A stretch of 64,000 bases of DNA from Streptomyces rishiriensis (GCF_003112535.1 NZ_BEWA01000002.1:642713-706712), one strand, 5' to 3'. Shown: positions 17,150 to 26,554, counted from the first letter of the stretch. Numbers and translations: made by a program. Notes: generated from the letters alone by a model not told the origin.

Positions 17150-19507
17150 TTGCCCAGGTTCAGTGTCATCGTCCCCGCGTACAAGGTTCAGGCGTATCTG
17201 CACGAGTGCCTCGAATCGGTGCTGTCCCAGTCGTACGCCGATCTCGAACTGATCGCCGTCGACGACAGGTCGCCGGACGCCTGCGGCGAGATCATCGACG
17301 AGTTCGCGGCCCGGGACACGCGGGTGCGGGCCGTGCACCTGCCGGAGAACGTCGGGCTGGGGCGGGCCCGCAACGCCGGCCTGGAGCGGGCCACCGGCGA
17401 CTACCTGCTGTTCCTCGACTCCGACGACGCCCTCACCCCGGACGCGCTGCGCGCGATCGCCGACCGGCTGAAGGAGACGGGCGAACCCGACGTCCTGGTC
17501 TACGACTACGCGAGCACCTACTGGACGGGCGAGGCCGTCCGCAACAGGTTCGCGGAGCAGCTCAGCGAGGAGGGCCCGGCGCCCTTCCGGCTCCAGGACC
17601 GTCCGGGACTGCTCAGGGTGCTGATGGTGGCCTGGAACAAGGCCTACCGGCGGGAGTTCGTGGAGAGCACGGGCCTGCGCTTCCCGCCCGGCTACTACGA
17701 GGACGCGCCGTGGACGTACCCGGCGCTGATGGCGGCGCGCACGCTGGCGACGCTGGACCGGGTCTGCGTGCACTACCGCCAGCGCCGCCGGGGCAGCATC
17801 CTGTCCACCACGAGCCGGGAGCACTTCGACGTCTTCGCACAGTACGACCGGGTCTTCGCGTTCGTGGAGCAGCGTCCCGAACTGGCCTGCTGGCGGCCGG
17901 TGCTGTTCCGCCGCATGGTCGACCACCTGTCGACGGTGTTCACCAAACGGGACCGTCTGCCGCGCGGCTCGCGCGCCGAGTTCCTGCGCAAGGCCCGTGC
18001 GCACTACCGCCGTTACCGCACGCCGGGCGCGCCGGTGTCGCTGCGCTGCCGGCTGCGCCACACCCTGGTCCACTTCGGCGTGCACCGCACCTACCGGGCG
18101 CTGGAGGCGTCCATGACCCTGCGCAGACGCACCCACAAGGCGGCCTCGAAACTCGCCCGCGCCCTGCGGGCGGCCCTGCTGCAGGCCCACTACCGCATCC
18201 AGCTGCGGCTGCCGCTGCGCGCCGACCGCGCCGTGTTCGCCGCGTACTGGGGCCGTGGGCACAGCTGCAACCCGGGTGCGCTGGAGGCCGCGTTCCGGGC
18301 CCTCGCGCCGCAGGTGCGCACCGCCTGGATCGCCCGTCCCGAGCACCAGGACGCCGTCCCGCCGGGCCCGCGCCGGGTGCGTCCGGGCACGGCCGCCTAC
18401 TGGACGGCGCTGGCCCGCTCCAAGTACCTGGTGAACAACGTCAACTTCGACCGGCGGCTGGTCAAGCGCCCCGGGCAGGTCTTCGTCCAGACCCAGCACG
18501 GCACCCCCCTCAAGCACATGGGCCTCGACCTCCAGGAGCGTCCGGCGGCCGCCCGCGGCATGGACTTCGACGAGCTGCTGAGGGGGGTCGACAAGTGGGA
18601 CTACGTCCTGTCCGCCAACCGCCACACCAGCCTCACCTGGGAGCGCGTCTACCCGGGCGGCTACGAGACCCTCGAGTACGGCTACCCCCGCAACGACGTG
18701 TTCCAGCAGGCGACGGCGCAGGACGTGGCCCGGCTGCGCGAGTCCCTCGGCATCCCCCGCGACGCCATCGCCGTCCTGTACGCGCCCACCCACCGCGACT
18801 ACAGCCGCGCCCAGCGCTGCCCTCTCGACCTGGAGCGGGTCCTGCGCCGGCTGGGCCCGCGCTTCGTGATCCTGGCCCGCGCCCACTACGGGCAGGGCCC
18901 GCTCGTCGACCGCCCGGCGCCCGGCGTCGTCGACGTCAGCGGCCACCCGAGCGTGGAGGACCTCTGCCTGGCCTCGGACGTCCTGGTCACCGACTACTCG
19001 TCGCTGATGTTCGACTACGCCAACCTGGACCGTCCGATCGTGGTGCACGCCGACGACTGGGAGGCCTACGAGGCGGCCCGCGGCACCTACTTCGACCTGC
19101 GTTCCTTCCCGCCGGGCGCGGTCGCGCGCAGCGAGGACGAGCTGATCGACATCTTCGCCACCGGTCACTGGCACGGCTCCCGCTCGGCCCAGCTGCGCGC
19201 CGCGTTCCGTGAGCGGTTCTGCCCGCACGACGACGGCCGCGCCGCCGAGCGCGTCGTGCGGCGGGTGGTGCTGGGCGAGCCGGAGCCGCCCCCGGTGACG
19301 CCGCTCGCCGAGCGCCGGCCCGCACCGTCGGCGGCGGCGGCCGTCCCACCGTCGGCTCCGGCTCCGGCTCCTGTTCCGGCTCAGGGGGCTTCGGCCGTCG
19401 AGCCGGCTGCCGGGTCCGCCGTCGAGCCGGGGACGTCGCCGGAGCGCCCGCCGCTCGCCGTCGTGCCCCAGCCCGCAGGCCCGCGTCGCGTCGTCGACCG
19501 CCGCTGA
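17150..19507 (+). CDS. bifunctional GT2 glycosyltransferase / TagF-like glycerophosphotransferase (copy 1)
   Basis: 785 residues. The N-terminal family 2 glycosyltransferase (about 1-215) has IAVDD (35-39) and the metal-binding FLDSDD (D90, D92). A basic linker precedes a CDP-glycerol:polyglycerophosphate transferase domain (about 330-725) with TQHGTPLK (H450), YAPTHRD, RAHY (H579) and VTDYSSLMFDYA. The tail is Pro/Ala-rich. The product would add sugar and polyol-phosphate units to a teichoic-type wall polymer at the cytoplasmic face. The TTG start at 17150 is the only in-frame option giving the conserved MPRFSVIVPAY opening; the ribosome site is weak. First of three tandem paralogues. Confidence 0.85.
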   Translation: MPRFSVIVPAYKVQAYLHECLESVLSQSYADLELIAVDDRSPDACGEIIDEFAARDTRVRAVHLPENVGLGRARNAGLERATGDYLLFLDSDDALTPDALRAIADRLKETGEPDVLVYDYASTYWTGEAVRNRFAEQLSEEGPAPFRLQDRPGLLRVLMVAWNKAYRREFVESTGLRFPPGYYEDAPWTYPALMAARTLATLDRVCVHYRQRRRGSILSTTSREHFDVFAQYDRVFAFVEQRPELACWRPVLFRRMVDHLSTVFTKRDRLPRGSRAEFLRKARAHYRRYRTPGAPVSLRCRLRHTLVHFGVHRTYRALEASMTLRRRTHKAASKLARALRAALLQAHYRIQLRLPLRADRAVFAAYWGRGHSCNPGALEAAFRALAPQVRTAWIARPEHQDAVPPGPRRVRPGTAAYWTALARSKYLVNNVNFDRRLVKRPGQVFVQTQHGTPLKHMGLDLQERPAAARGMDFDELLRGVDKWDYVLSANRHTSLTWERVYPGGYETLEYGYPRNDVFQQATAQDVARLRESLGIPRDAIAVLYAPTHRDYSRAQRCPLDLERVLRRLGPRFVILARAHYGQGPLVDRPAPGVVDVSGHPSVEDLCLASDVLVTDYSSLMFDYANLDRPIVVHADDWEAYEAARGTYFDLRSFPPGAVARSEDELIDIFATGHWHGSRSAQLRAAFRERFCPHDDGRAAERVVRRVVLGEPEPPPVTPLAERRPAPSAAAAVPPSAPAPAPVPAQGASAVEPAAGSAVEPGTSPERPPLAVVPQPAGPRRVVDRR

Positions 19508-19659
19508 TCCGCCGTTCGCCCCACGGGAGTCGCATGCCCACCGGTTCGTCGCGGCCCACCCCGACCCGGCCGTCCACCTGGCGTCCGACCGGACGCCCCG
19601 GCCGCGGTCGTCCGGCCTGAGCACCAGGCACCGCACCCAGAAGACACAGAAAGAGCAGC

Positions 19660-21903
19660 ATGCCCCGCTTCAGCATCATCGTCCCGTCCTACGGGGACGG
19701 GGGTCCCCCCGGCCGTGTGGACACGAGAGTGGGGGAGGGCCGGCTGTCCCTGGCGCTGGACTCCGTCCTCGCCCAGTCCTACGACGACTTCGAGGTCATC
19801 CCGGTCGCCGACGCGTCCGACTCGGTGGCCGCCGCCGTCGCCGCCCGCCATGCGCGGCGCGACTCCCGGGTGACGCCCGTGCGGTCACTGGCGTCGCAGG
19901 GCCGCGCCGGGGCGGGCAACGCCGGAATGCGGGCGGCGACCGGGGCGTACCTGCTGTTCCTCGACGGCGACGACACGCTCGCCCCGGGCGCCCTGGCGGC
20001 GCTGGACGCCCGCCTCGCCGAGACCGGCGACGTGGACGTCCTGTACGCCGAGCACGAGCGCGTCCCCTGGTGGGAGGGCGAGGCGGCCAACCCGGCCGCG
20101 CCGCTGCTGGCGAAGGCGCCGACGGACGCCTTCTCACCCGTCGAGGCCCCGCACGTGACCGGGGTGCGGCTGCCGGTGTGGGGCACGCTCTACCGCAGGT
20201 CGTTCCTCACCGAGCACGAACTCGTCCTCCCCGAGGGACACTTCACCGACATCGGCTTCGGCGGCCTGGTCAGCGTGCACGCCGGGCGGATCGCGGTGCT
20301 GCGGTCGGTCGTCGTACGGCATCTGCTGCGGCGGCAGGGCGACCCGCTGAACCAGCCGGGCGCGCACCACATGGAACTGCTGGAGCGGGTCGAGCAGGTG
20401 CTGTCGCGGGCGGCCGGCGCCGGGCTGTCCGAGGACCGGTCGGGCCCGCTGTTCGAGCAGCTCTTCGCGGCGGTCCTGAAGACCGCGGCGCACCCCGCCC
20501 GGCTGGCCGGGCGCCGCCGGGCCTTCTTCCGGCGGGCGGGCAGGCTGTACCGGCGGCACCGCCCGGCCGGATACCGCCGTCCCGCCGGCAGCCTCGGCGT
20601 GCAGCACCGACTGCTGGCGGCCGGCGCGTACACGGCGTTCCGGGCGCTGGGCGGCGCCAACCGGAGGGCGGCGGCGGTCGCCCGGCGCGTGCCCCGCGCC
20701 CGGGCGCTGCGCACCCGTCTGTACTACCGGAGCCAGCTGCTCCGCCGCATCGACCCCGAGCTGGCCGTGTACTGCGCCTACTGGGGCCGCGGCTACGCCT
20801 GCAACCCGGCCGCGATCCACGCCAAGGCCGCCGAACTCGCCCCGCACATCCGCTCGGTGTTCCTCGTCGAGGCCGGTCAGGCGCACACCCTCCCGGAGGG
20901 CGTGGACCACGCCGTCATCGGCAGCCGCCGCTACTGGCAGCTGCTGGCCCGCGCCAAGTACCTCGTCAACAACGCCAACTTCGAGGGAGCCGTCGTCAAA
21001 CGCCGCGGCAGCGTGCACCTGTCGACGCAGCACGGCACCCCGCTGAAGAAGATGGGCATCGAGCAGGCCGACCACCCGGTGGTCGCCGCCGCCACCGGAA
21101 GCTTCGACCGGCTGCTCGACCGGATCGACCGCTGGGACTACAACCTCAGCTCGAACCGGCTGTCCACCGAGGTCTGGGAGCGGTCCTTCCCGTCGTCGTA
21201 CGAGATGCTCGAGTACGGCTATCCGCGCAACGACGTCTACTACACCGCGTCGGCGGACGACGTGCGCCGTGCGCGCCGGAGCCTCGGCGTGCCCGAGGGG
21301 CGTACCGCGCTCCTGTACGCGCCCACCCATCGCGACCACGACGCGGGATCCGACACCCGGCTCGACCTCGGGGCGCTGTGCGACGCCCTGGGCGACGGCT
21401 TCGTCGTCCTGCTGCGCGCCCACTACTTCTACGACGACGACCGTGCCCGCCCGCGCGACGAGCGGATCATCGACGTCACCGGGCATCTCTCGTCGGAGGA
21501 CGTCTGCCTGGCGGCGGACGCCCTCGTCACCGACTACTCGTCGATCGTGTTCGACTACGCCAACCTCGACCGGCCGGTCGTCGTGTACGCCGACGACTGG
21601 GACGTGTACCGCGAGACGCGCGGGGTGACCTTCGACTTCCTGGGCTCCCCGCCCGGCCCGGTCGCCCGCACCCCCGAGGAACTGGCCGACGTCTTCCGCT
21701 CCGGCCGCTGGGCCGGTCCCGAGGCGGACGGGCTGCGCGCCCGGTTCCGCGCCCGGTTCTGCGAGTTCGACGACGGCCGCGCCGCCGAGCGGGTCGTACG
21801 CCGGGTGCTGCTCGGGGAGCCGGCCGAGCGCATCGAGCCCGCCGTTCCGCTCCCCCGGCGTACGCCCGCGCCCGCCGCCGTGCCGACCTCTTCGAGGAGC
21901 TGA
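19660..21903 (+). CDS. bifunctional GT2 glycosyltransferase / TagF-like glycerophosphotransferase (copy 2)
   Basis: 747 residues, same two-domain layout as copy 1. The GT2 part differs. A 15-20 residue Gly/Pro/Arg insert follows VPSYGDGG. The nucleotide-site motif is VADAS instead of VDDxS. FLDGDD is intact. The GlyPhos_transf domain keeps TQHGTPLK (H458), YAPTHRD, LRAHY and VTDYSSIVFDYA, so the transferase half looks active. Its stop lies 5 bp before the GTG of copy 3, so the two are probably coupled; 152 bp separate it from copy 1. Probable role: polymer extension or decoration distinct from copy 1, inferred from the altered GT2 half. Confidence 0.83.
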   Translation: MPRFSIIVPSYGDGGPPGRVDTRVGEGRLSLALDSVLAQSYDDFEVIPVADASDSVAAAVAARHARRDSRVTPVRSLASQGRAGAGNAGMRAATGAYLLFLDGDDTLAPGALAALDARLAETGDVDVLYAEHERVPWWEGEAANPAAPLLAKAPTDAFSPVEAPHVTGVRLPVWGTLYRRSFLTEHELVLPEGHFTDIGFGGLVSVHAGRIAVLRSVVVRHLLRRQGDPLNQPGAHHMELLERVEQVLSRAAGAGLSEDRSGPLFEQLFAAVLKTAAHPARLAGRRRAFFRRAGRLYRRHRPAGYRRPAGSLGVQHRLLAAGAYTAFRALGGANRRAAAVARRVPRARALRTRLYYRSQLLRRIDPELAVYCAYWGRGYACNPAAIHAKAAELAPHIRSVFLVEAGQAHTLPEGVDHAVIGSRRYWQLLARAKYLVNNANFEGAVVKRRGSVHLSTQHGTPLKKMGIEQADHPVVAAATGSFDRLLDRIDRWDYNLSSNRLSTEVWERSFPSSYEMLEYGYPRNDVYYTASADDVRRARRSLGVPEGRTALLYAPTHRDHDAGSDTRLDLGALCDALGDGFVVLLRAHYFYDDDRARPRDERIIDVTGHLSSEDVCLAADALVTDYSSIVFDYANLDRPVVVYADDWDVYRETRGVTFDFLGSPPGPVARTPEELADVFRSGRWAGPEADGLRARFRARFCEFDDGRAAERVVRRVLLGEPAERIEPAVPLPRRTPAPAAVPTSSRS
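19693..19740 (+). repeat. Streptomyces-type palindromic repeat inserted in frame
   Basis: A GGGGGTCCCCCC core, then about 20 bp, then GAGAGTGGGGGAGGG. It resembles short imperfect palindromes I recall scattered in intergenic Streptomyces DNA. Here it sits inside the GT2 domain and adds codons without breaking the frame. Confidence 0.5.
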
Positions 21904-21908
21904 CCTTC

Positions 21909-24155
21909 GTGCCCCGCTTCAGTGTCATCGTCCCCGTCTTCAAGGTGCAGGGATTCCTGCGGCCGTGCCTCGACTCCGTGCTCGGCCAGTCGTTCGACGA
22001 CCTCGAGGTGATCGCCGTCGACGACTGCTCGCCCGACGGCTGCGGAGCGATCCTCGACGAGTACGCGGCGCGCGACCCGCGGCTGAAGGCCGTCCACCTG
22101 CCGGAGAACGTCGGTCTGGGCCGTGCCCGCAACGCCGGTCTGCCGCACGCCACCGGCGACTACGTCCTGTTCCTCGACAGCGACGACCGCTACACGCCCG
22201 GCCTGCTGCGGGCGGTGGCCGACCGGCTGGACGCGACCGGCGATCCCGACATCCTGGTCTTCGACCACGTGCGCACCCACTGGTGGGGCCGCGCGGGCCG
22301 CAGCGACGCGGCGGGCCTCCTCGAACAGGCCGGCGCCGGCGCCTTCGCCATCCGTGAGCACCCGGAGTACCTGCGGCTGTTCCTGGTCGCCTGGAACAAG
22401 GCCTACCGGCGGGACTTCTTCGTCGGGCAGGGCTTCGCGTACCGGCCGGGGCTGTACGAGGACGCGCCCGTCACCTACCAGACGATGGTCACGGCCGAGC
22501 GGATCGCCTGTCTGGACCGGGTGGGCGTCGAGTACCGGCAGCGACGGCAGGGCGCGATCACCCGCACCCCCGGACGCCGGCACTTCGACATCTTCGAGCA
22601 GTACGAGGGACTGTTCGCGTTCCTCGCCGAGCGGCCCGGCCTCGGCTGGGCGCGACCGCTGCTGTTCGAACGGGCGCTGGACCACATGCTGTTCACGGTG
22701 GCCCGCCCGGAACGGGTGCTGCGCGGCGACCGCAAGGAGTTCTACCGCCGTATCCGGGCCTTCTACCGCAGGCATGTGCCGCCGGGCTTCGTGCCGCCGC
22801 CGGACAGCCGCCGCACGGAGATCCGGCTGCTGGCGCTCGCCCCCCACCACCGGGCCCACCTCTGTCTGGGACTGTGGCGGCGCGGCGCCAACGCGGCGGG
22901 GCGCAAGGCGGCCCGGCTGCGGGAGCTGTTCGCCCGGCAGGCCAAGCGGAGCTGGTACCGGCTGCAGCTGCGGCGGCGTCTCGACCCGGCGCTCGCCGTG
23001 TACTCCGCCGGGCACAGCCGTGCCGTGAACGGCGACCCGCTGGCGATCCACGCCCGGGCCGCCGAACTCGCGCCGCAGGTGCGGGGCGTGTGGGTCGTCC
23101 AGCCCGACGCCGTGGACCAGGTGCCGCCGGGGACCGACTTCGTGACGACGGGCTCCTGGCGCTACTACCGGGTGATGGCCCGTGCCAAGCACTGGTTCAA
23201 CGACTGCAACTGGGCCGGCGACCTGGTGAAACGCCCCGGTTCGGTGCACGTCCAGACGCACCGGGGCACGCCGTTGAAGTACATGGCCCTCGACCTCCTC
23301 GACCGGCCGGGCGCCCGGCACGGCACGAACGTCCGCGGGATGCTCCGGCGCAGCGACCGCTGGGACGTCAGCCTGGTCGCCAACCGGCACTCCGAGGAGG
23401 TCTGGCAGCGGGCCTACCCCTGTCATTTCGCCTCGCTGCGCAGCGGGAGTCCCCGCAACGACGTCCTGGTGCGGGGCCGGGGCGAGCGCGGGGCCGAGCT
23501 GCGGGCGCGGCTGGGCATCGGGGCGTCCGAGACGGTCGTGCTGTACGCGCCGACGCCGCGCGACTACCGCAGGGGCCGCCATGTCTGGCGGGTCGACCTG
23601 GAGAACCTGGCCGCCTCGCTCGCTCCGGCGCACCGGCTCCTGGTGCGTCTGCACCCCAGCCTGGCCCGCCATCACGAACGGGCGCTGGTGCTGCGCGACC
23701 TGCACCGGCGCGGCGCGCTGACCGACGTCACGGACGAGCGGCACGTGGAGGACGTGCTGCTCGCCGCGGACGCCCTGATCACCGACTACTCGGCGCTGAT
23801 GTTCGACTACGCCCTCCTGGACCGGCCGATCGTGGTGCACGCCGACGACTGGGCCGCCTACCGTGCGACCCGGGGCGCCTACTTCGACGTCACCGCCGAG
23901 CCGCCGGGGCATGTGACGCGCTCGGACGAGGAGCTGGTGAAGGCGTTCGCCTCCGGCGCCTGGCGCGACGCCGAGTCGGCCCGGCTGCGGGCGGCGTTCC
24001 GGGAACGGTTCTGCGAGTACGACGACGGGCGGGCCGCGGAACGCGTCGTCCGGCGCGTCCTGCTGGGCGAGGCGCCCGGCGGTGACGACGGCGAGGCTGT
24101 CGTCAGGATCCCGGGGGCCGTCGACCGTTCGGCGCGGACGCCGGAGTACAGCTGA
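21909..24155 (+). CDS. bifunctional GT2 glycosyltransferase / TagF-like transferase (copy 3, divergent)
   Basis: 748 residues. The GT2 domain is canonical (IAVDDCSP, NVGLGRARN, FLDSDD) and closest to copy 1. The TagF-like half keeps RLHP (H582) and ITDYSALMFDYA. The first histidine motif, however, reads THRGTPLK: the HGTP histidine position is Arg (R452), with a His one residue earlier. The YAPTHRD motif is YAPTPRD. It may transfer a different polyol phosphate or be impaired. The start is a GTG at 21909 with GAGGAG overlapping the end of copy 2, indicating coupling. It ends only 7 bp from the convergent membrane-protein gene. Confidence 0.84.
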   Translation: MPRFSVIVPVFKVQGFLRPCLDSVLGQSFDDLEVIAVDDCSPDGCGAILDEYAARDPRLKAVHLPENVGLGRARNAGLPHATGDYVLFLDSDDRYTPGLLRAVADRLDATGDPDILVFDHVRTHWWGRAGRSDAAGLLEQAGAGAFAIREHPEYLRLFLVAWNKAYRRDFFVGQGFAYRPGLYEDAPVTYQTMVTAERIACLDRVGVEYRQRRQGAITRTPGRRHFDIFEQYEGLFAFLAERPGLGWARPLLFERALDHMLFTVARPERVLRGDRKEFYRRIRAFYRRHVPPGFVPPPDSRRTEIRLLALAPHHRAHLCLGLWRRGANAAGRKAARLRELFARQAKRSWYRLQLRRRLDPALAVYSAGHSRAVNGDPLAIHARAAELAPQVRGVWVVQPDAVDQVPPGTDFVTTGSWRYYRVMARAKHWFNDCNWAGDLVKRPGSVHVQTHRGTPLKYMALDLLDRPGARHGTNVRGMLRRSDRWDVSLVANRHSEEVWQRAYPCHFASLRSGSPRNDVLVRGRGERGAELRARLGIGASETVVLYAPTPRDYRRGRHVWRVDLENLAASLAPAHRLLVRLHPSLARHHERALVLRDLHRRGALTDVTDERHVEDVLLAADALITDYSALMFDYALLDRPIVVHADDWAAYRATRGAYFDVTAEPPGHVTRSDEELVKAFASGAWRDAESARLRAAFRERFCEYDDGRAAERVVRRVLLGEAPGGDDGEAVVRIPGAVDRSARTPEYS

Positions 24156-24162
24156 GCGTCGG

Positions 24163-25506
24163 TCAGCGGGAGGCCGGCGCCGGGACGCGCCGGTCCGCGC
24201 GCGGGGGCGGGGCCAGGTCCCGCCCCCGCGCGGCGCTCCGGCGCACATGGCTCTCGATCAGGAGCGGGATCCCGCACACGGGCAGCAGCATCGCCATCAC
24301 CATCAGCCGGGGCCCGACGGACATCTCGGGGTGTCCGGCCTGGTTCGCCAGGCCCGCGAGGGCGACGCCGGCGAGCAGGCAGGCGAACGGCCGGTGGTGG
24401 CGGAAGGCGCCCCACGCCCCGCAGCCGAGCAGCAGCAGCACCAGGGGCTGTGCGAGCGCGTCGCGCAGCCATTCCCGCCAGAAGGCGAGGCTGAGGCGCC
24501 AGAACTCGGCCCCGGGGTCGCCGACCGGGCTCCTGGTGTAGTGGACGGAGAGCAGTTCCTGGAGGCTGGCCTTCGTGCTCGGCAGCCCGTAGGCGAGGAC
24601 GACGACCTGGATCGCGACCGCGAGCGCCGCCGTCGTCAGGAGGATCACCCGCTCCGGGCGCACCGGGCGGTCCCGCCGCAGCCGGCGCACGCACAGGAGC
24701 ACCGCGGTCATGACGGCGATCCCGGCGACGGCGAGCAGGGTCTGCGCGTATTTGACGACCGCCGCGCCGGCGAACGCGAGGACGGCGATCGCCGTCCCCG
24801 ACACGACACGTCCCCGGAGCACACGGACGCAGCCGAGGACGGCGGCGAGGAGCAGGCACAGCAGCAGTCCCTCGCACTGGGGCAGCATGGACTCCTTCCC
24901 CGTCGGCAGCGCGTAGTAGAGCACCTGCCCGGACAGGGCGAGCGGCACGCAGACCCCCAGCGTCCGCAGGACGAGCACGACCAGACCGCTGGCCGCGACG
25001 GTCGCCACGAGCGCGGCCAGCCACAGGCCGACGACCGGCCCGAAGCCGCGCACGAAGGGCACGGTGTACAGGGGGTAGCCGGGCCTGGTGGCGAAGATCT
25101 CGGACATCCGCGGGTCGCTGAACAGCGCCATGTACCCGCGGACGTCGGTGCGCCCGGCGTTGCGCGTGACGCGCTCCCCCATCGTGCGTCTGCACTCGCG
25201 CTCGGCGGTCCGGCCGTCGTCGTGCTCGCGGTAGTGGGCGAGGTCCGCGCTGTCCCGCTGCGCCGACCTGACCCGCACGCTGTCGCAGAAGTAGTCCAGC
25301 GCCCGCCGGGAGGCCTCCTCCCGGCCGAGCCCCTGCAGCATGTAGCTGTGCGCCAGGTACTGACGGGTGTCCATGACCGCGCGGCCCTGCGTCTGGGCCG
25401 ACTGGGCGCCGGCGAACAGCAGGGCGAACACGAAGAACCAGAAGAGGAGGACGCGTCGGTCGTTCGGCGGGGAGGGCGGTCGACGGAGCCGGTCAGTTCT
25501 CCACAT
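24163..25506 (-). CDS. polytopic membrane protein of unknown family
   Basis: 447 residues with about ten hydrophobic segments after a basic N-terminus. A long hydrophilic loop (about 45-130) follows TM1 and contains several charged residues and two cysteines. The layout (TM1, large outer loop, TM bundle) recalls GT-C type sugar transferases, but I see no clear catalytic D/E motif. Its place among wall-polymer genes suggests an envelope role. The ATG at 25506 is chosen for its AGGTGA ribosome site; the frame is open to 25569. Convergent with TagF-like copy 3 and divergent from the next membrane protein. Confidence 0.7.
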   Translation of the reverse strand: MWRTDRLRRPPSPPNDRRVLLFWFFVFALLFAGAQSAQTQGRAVMDTRQYLAHSYMLQGLGREEASRRALDYFCDSVRVRSAQRDSADLAHYREHDDGRTAERECRRTMGERVTRNAGRTDVRGYMALFSDPRMSEIFATRPGYPLYTVPFVRGFGPVVGLWLAALVATVAASGLVVLVLRTLGVCVPLALSGQVLYYALPTGKESMLPQCEGLLLCLLLAAVLGCVRVLRGRVVSGTAIAVLAFAGAAVVKYAQTLLAVAGIAVMTAVLLCVRRLRRDRPVRPERVILLTTAALAVAIQVVVLAYGLPSTKASLQELLSVHYTRSPVGDPGAEFWRLSLAFWREWLRDALAQPLVLLLLGCGAWGAFRHHRPFACLLAGVALAGLANQAGHPEMSVGPRLMVMAMLLPVCGIPLLIESHVRRSAARGRDLAPPPRADRRVPAPASR

Positions 25507-25637
25507 GGTCACCTGGCCTATCATGCGTTTCAGCACGATATCGACCGGTATGAACCGCGTCGTGGTCACGACCGTCGGGATCCACCGTGCGGCCTAGCGG
25601 CCGGGAACACGGCCCCGGGAGAAGGGATGCGCGAGGA

Positions 25638-26393
25638 ATGCGCCCCACCGTCCGCGCCCTCCGCCATGCGACGCCGTACCGGTTCCCCGGCGCCCTGCTC
25701 TGGCTCGCGATGTCGCTCGCGTACTGGCGCGAGCCGCTGAGCCGCGCGGCCGTGGCCGGGCCGGTCGGCCTGCTGGTGCTGATGACCGGGACGGGCCGCT
25801 TCACCCGCATGCTGACGGACCGCCCGTGGGCGCCGGTTCTCGGCCTGTTCGCCGTGGCGTGGCTGTGGGGCGGCCACCTCACGGGCGCGTCGGCGGGCGG
25901 ACCGGCGGTCGGGGCGACGGGGGGCGGCCTCGCTCATCCGTCGGCGTTCGCCGTCGGACTGGCCTTCTGGGCCTGGGCGGCGACGGGTTCGCGGGCGGGG
26001 GCGGCGCGCTGCCGCGTCCGTTTCGTCGGCCCCGCCGGCCGGCGGAGCCCCTGGGGGTACGCCTGGCTCGGCGCGCTGTACGCCCTGATCGCGCTGGTGG
26101 ACCCGGTCACGTTCGCCGTGGCGGCGGTCGGGGCGGTGGCGCTGGTCGCGGGGTGGGAGCGCGAGGGGCGGGCGGTGGCGGGCCGGTGGGCGCTGACGGC
26201 CGTGGCGCCCGCGACCGCCCTGTGCTTCCGGCGCTCCGTCGACGTCCTCGCCCCGGCCGGCGACCCCGGCGCCGACCTGCTGCGCGAGCCGCTGCGGCAA
26301 GGGGCGACCGGGCATGTGTGGCTGGTGCTGATCGGCCTGCCGGCGCTGCTCCTGGCGGCCTGGCGCTCGAAACGGGCGCTGGGCCAGCGCTGA
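25638..26393 (+). CDS. membrane protein of unknown function
   Basis: 251 residues, Ala/Gly/Leu/Trp-rich with about six hydrophobic segments and a basic N-terminus; no family recognised. Codon bias fits a real gene. The ATG at 25638 is preferred; a GTG at 25587 would add 17 polar residues. It is divergently transcribed from the preceding membrane-protein gene with a 131-bp shared promoter region. The last codons and stop fall in the first copy of a 34-bp direct duplication, suggesting that the gene end was reshaped by slippage. Confidence 0.6.
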   Translation: MRPTVRALRHATPYRFPGALLWLAMSLAYWREPLSRAAVAGPVGLLVLMTGTGRFTRMLTDRPWAPVLGLFAVAWLWGGHLTGASAGGPAVGATGGGLAHPSAFAVGLAFWAWAATGSRAGAARCRVRFVGPAGRRSPWGYAWLGALYALIALVDPVTFAVAAVGAVALVAGWEREGRAVAGRWALTAVAPATALCFRRSVDVLAPAGDPGADLLREPLRQGATGHVWLVLIGLPALLLAAWRSKRALGQR

Positions 26394-26428
26394 CGCACGC
26401 TCCAAACGGGCGCTGCGTCAGCGTGACG
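26365..26428. repeat. imperfect direct duplication across a stop codon
   Basis: GCTCGAAACGGGCGCTG near 26365 recurs as GCTCCAAACGGGCGCTG near 26399, with similar sequence following each (period 34 bp). The first copy contains the stop of the membrane-protein gene. Confidence 0.65.
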
Positions 26429-26440
26429 CGCCCCGCCGCG

Positions 26441-26545
26441 CGTACCCCCGTCGGGCGCATCCCCGCCGTGCGTACCCCCGTCGGGCGCATCCCCGCCGTG
26501 CGTACCCCCGTCGGGCGCATCCCCGCCGTGCGTACCGCCGCCGGG
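26441..26545. repeat. 30-bp tandem repeat, three exact copies plus a partial
   Basis: Unit CGTACCCCCGTCGGGCGCAT plus CCCCGCCGTG, exact at 26441-26470, 26471-26500 and 26501-26530, followed by a diverged half copy. It lies in the convergent gap between a membrane-protein gene and ohr. Confidence 0.9.
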
Positions 26546-26554
26546 ACGCACGAA

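Noticed and set aside
26441..26530. CRISPR array
   Set aside because: Units are directly adjacent with no spacers and there are no cas genes; it is a simple tandem repeat.
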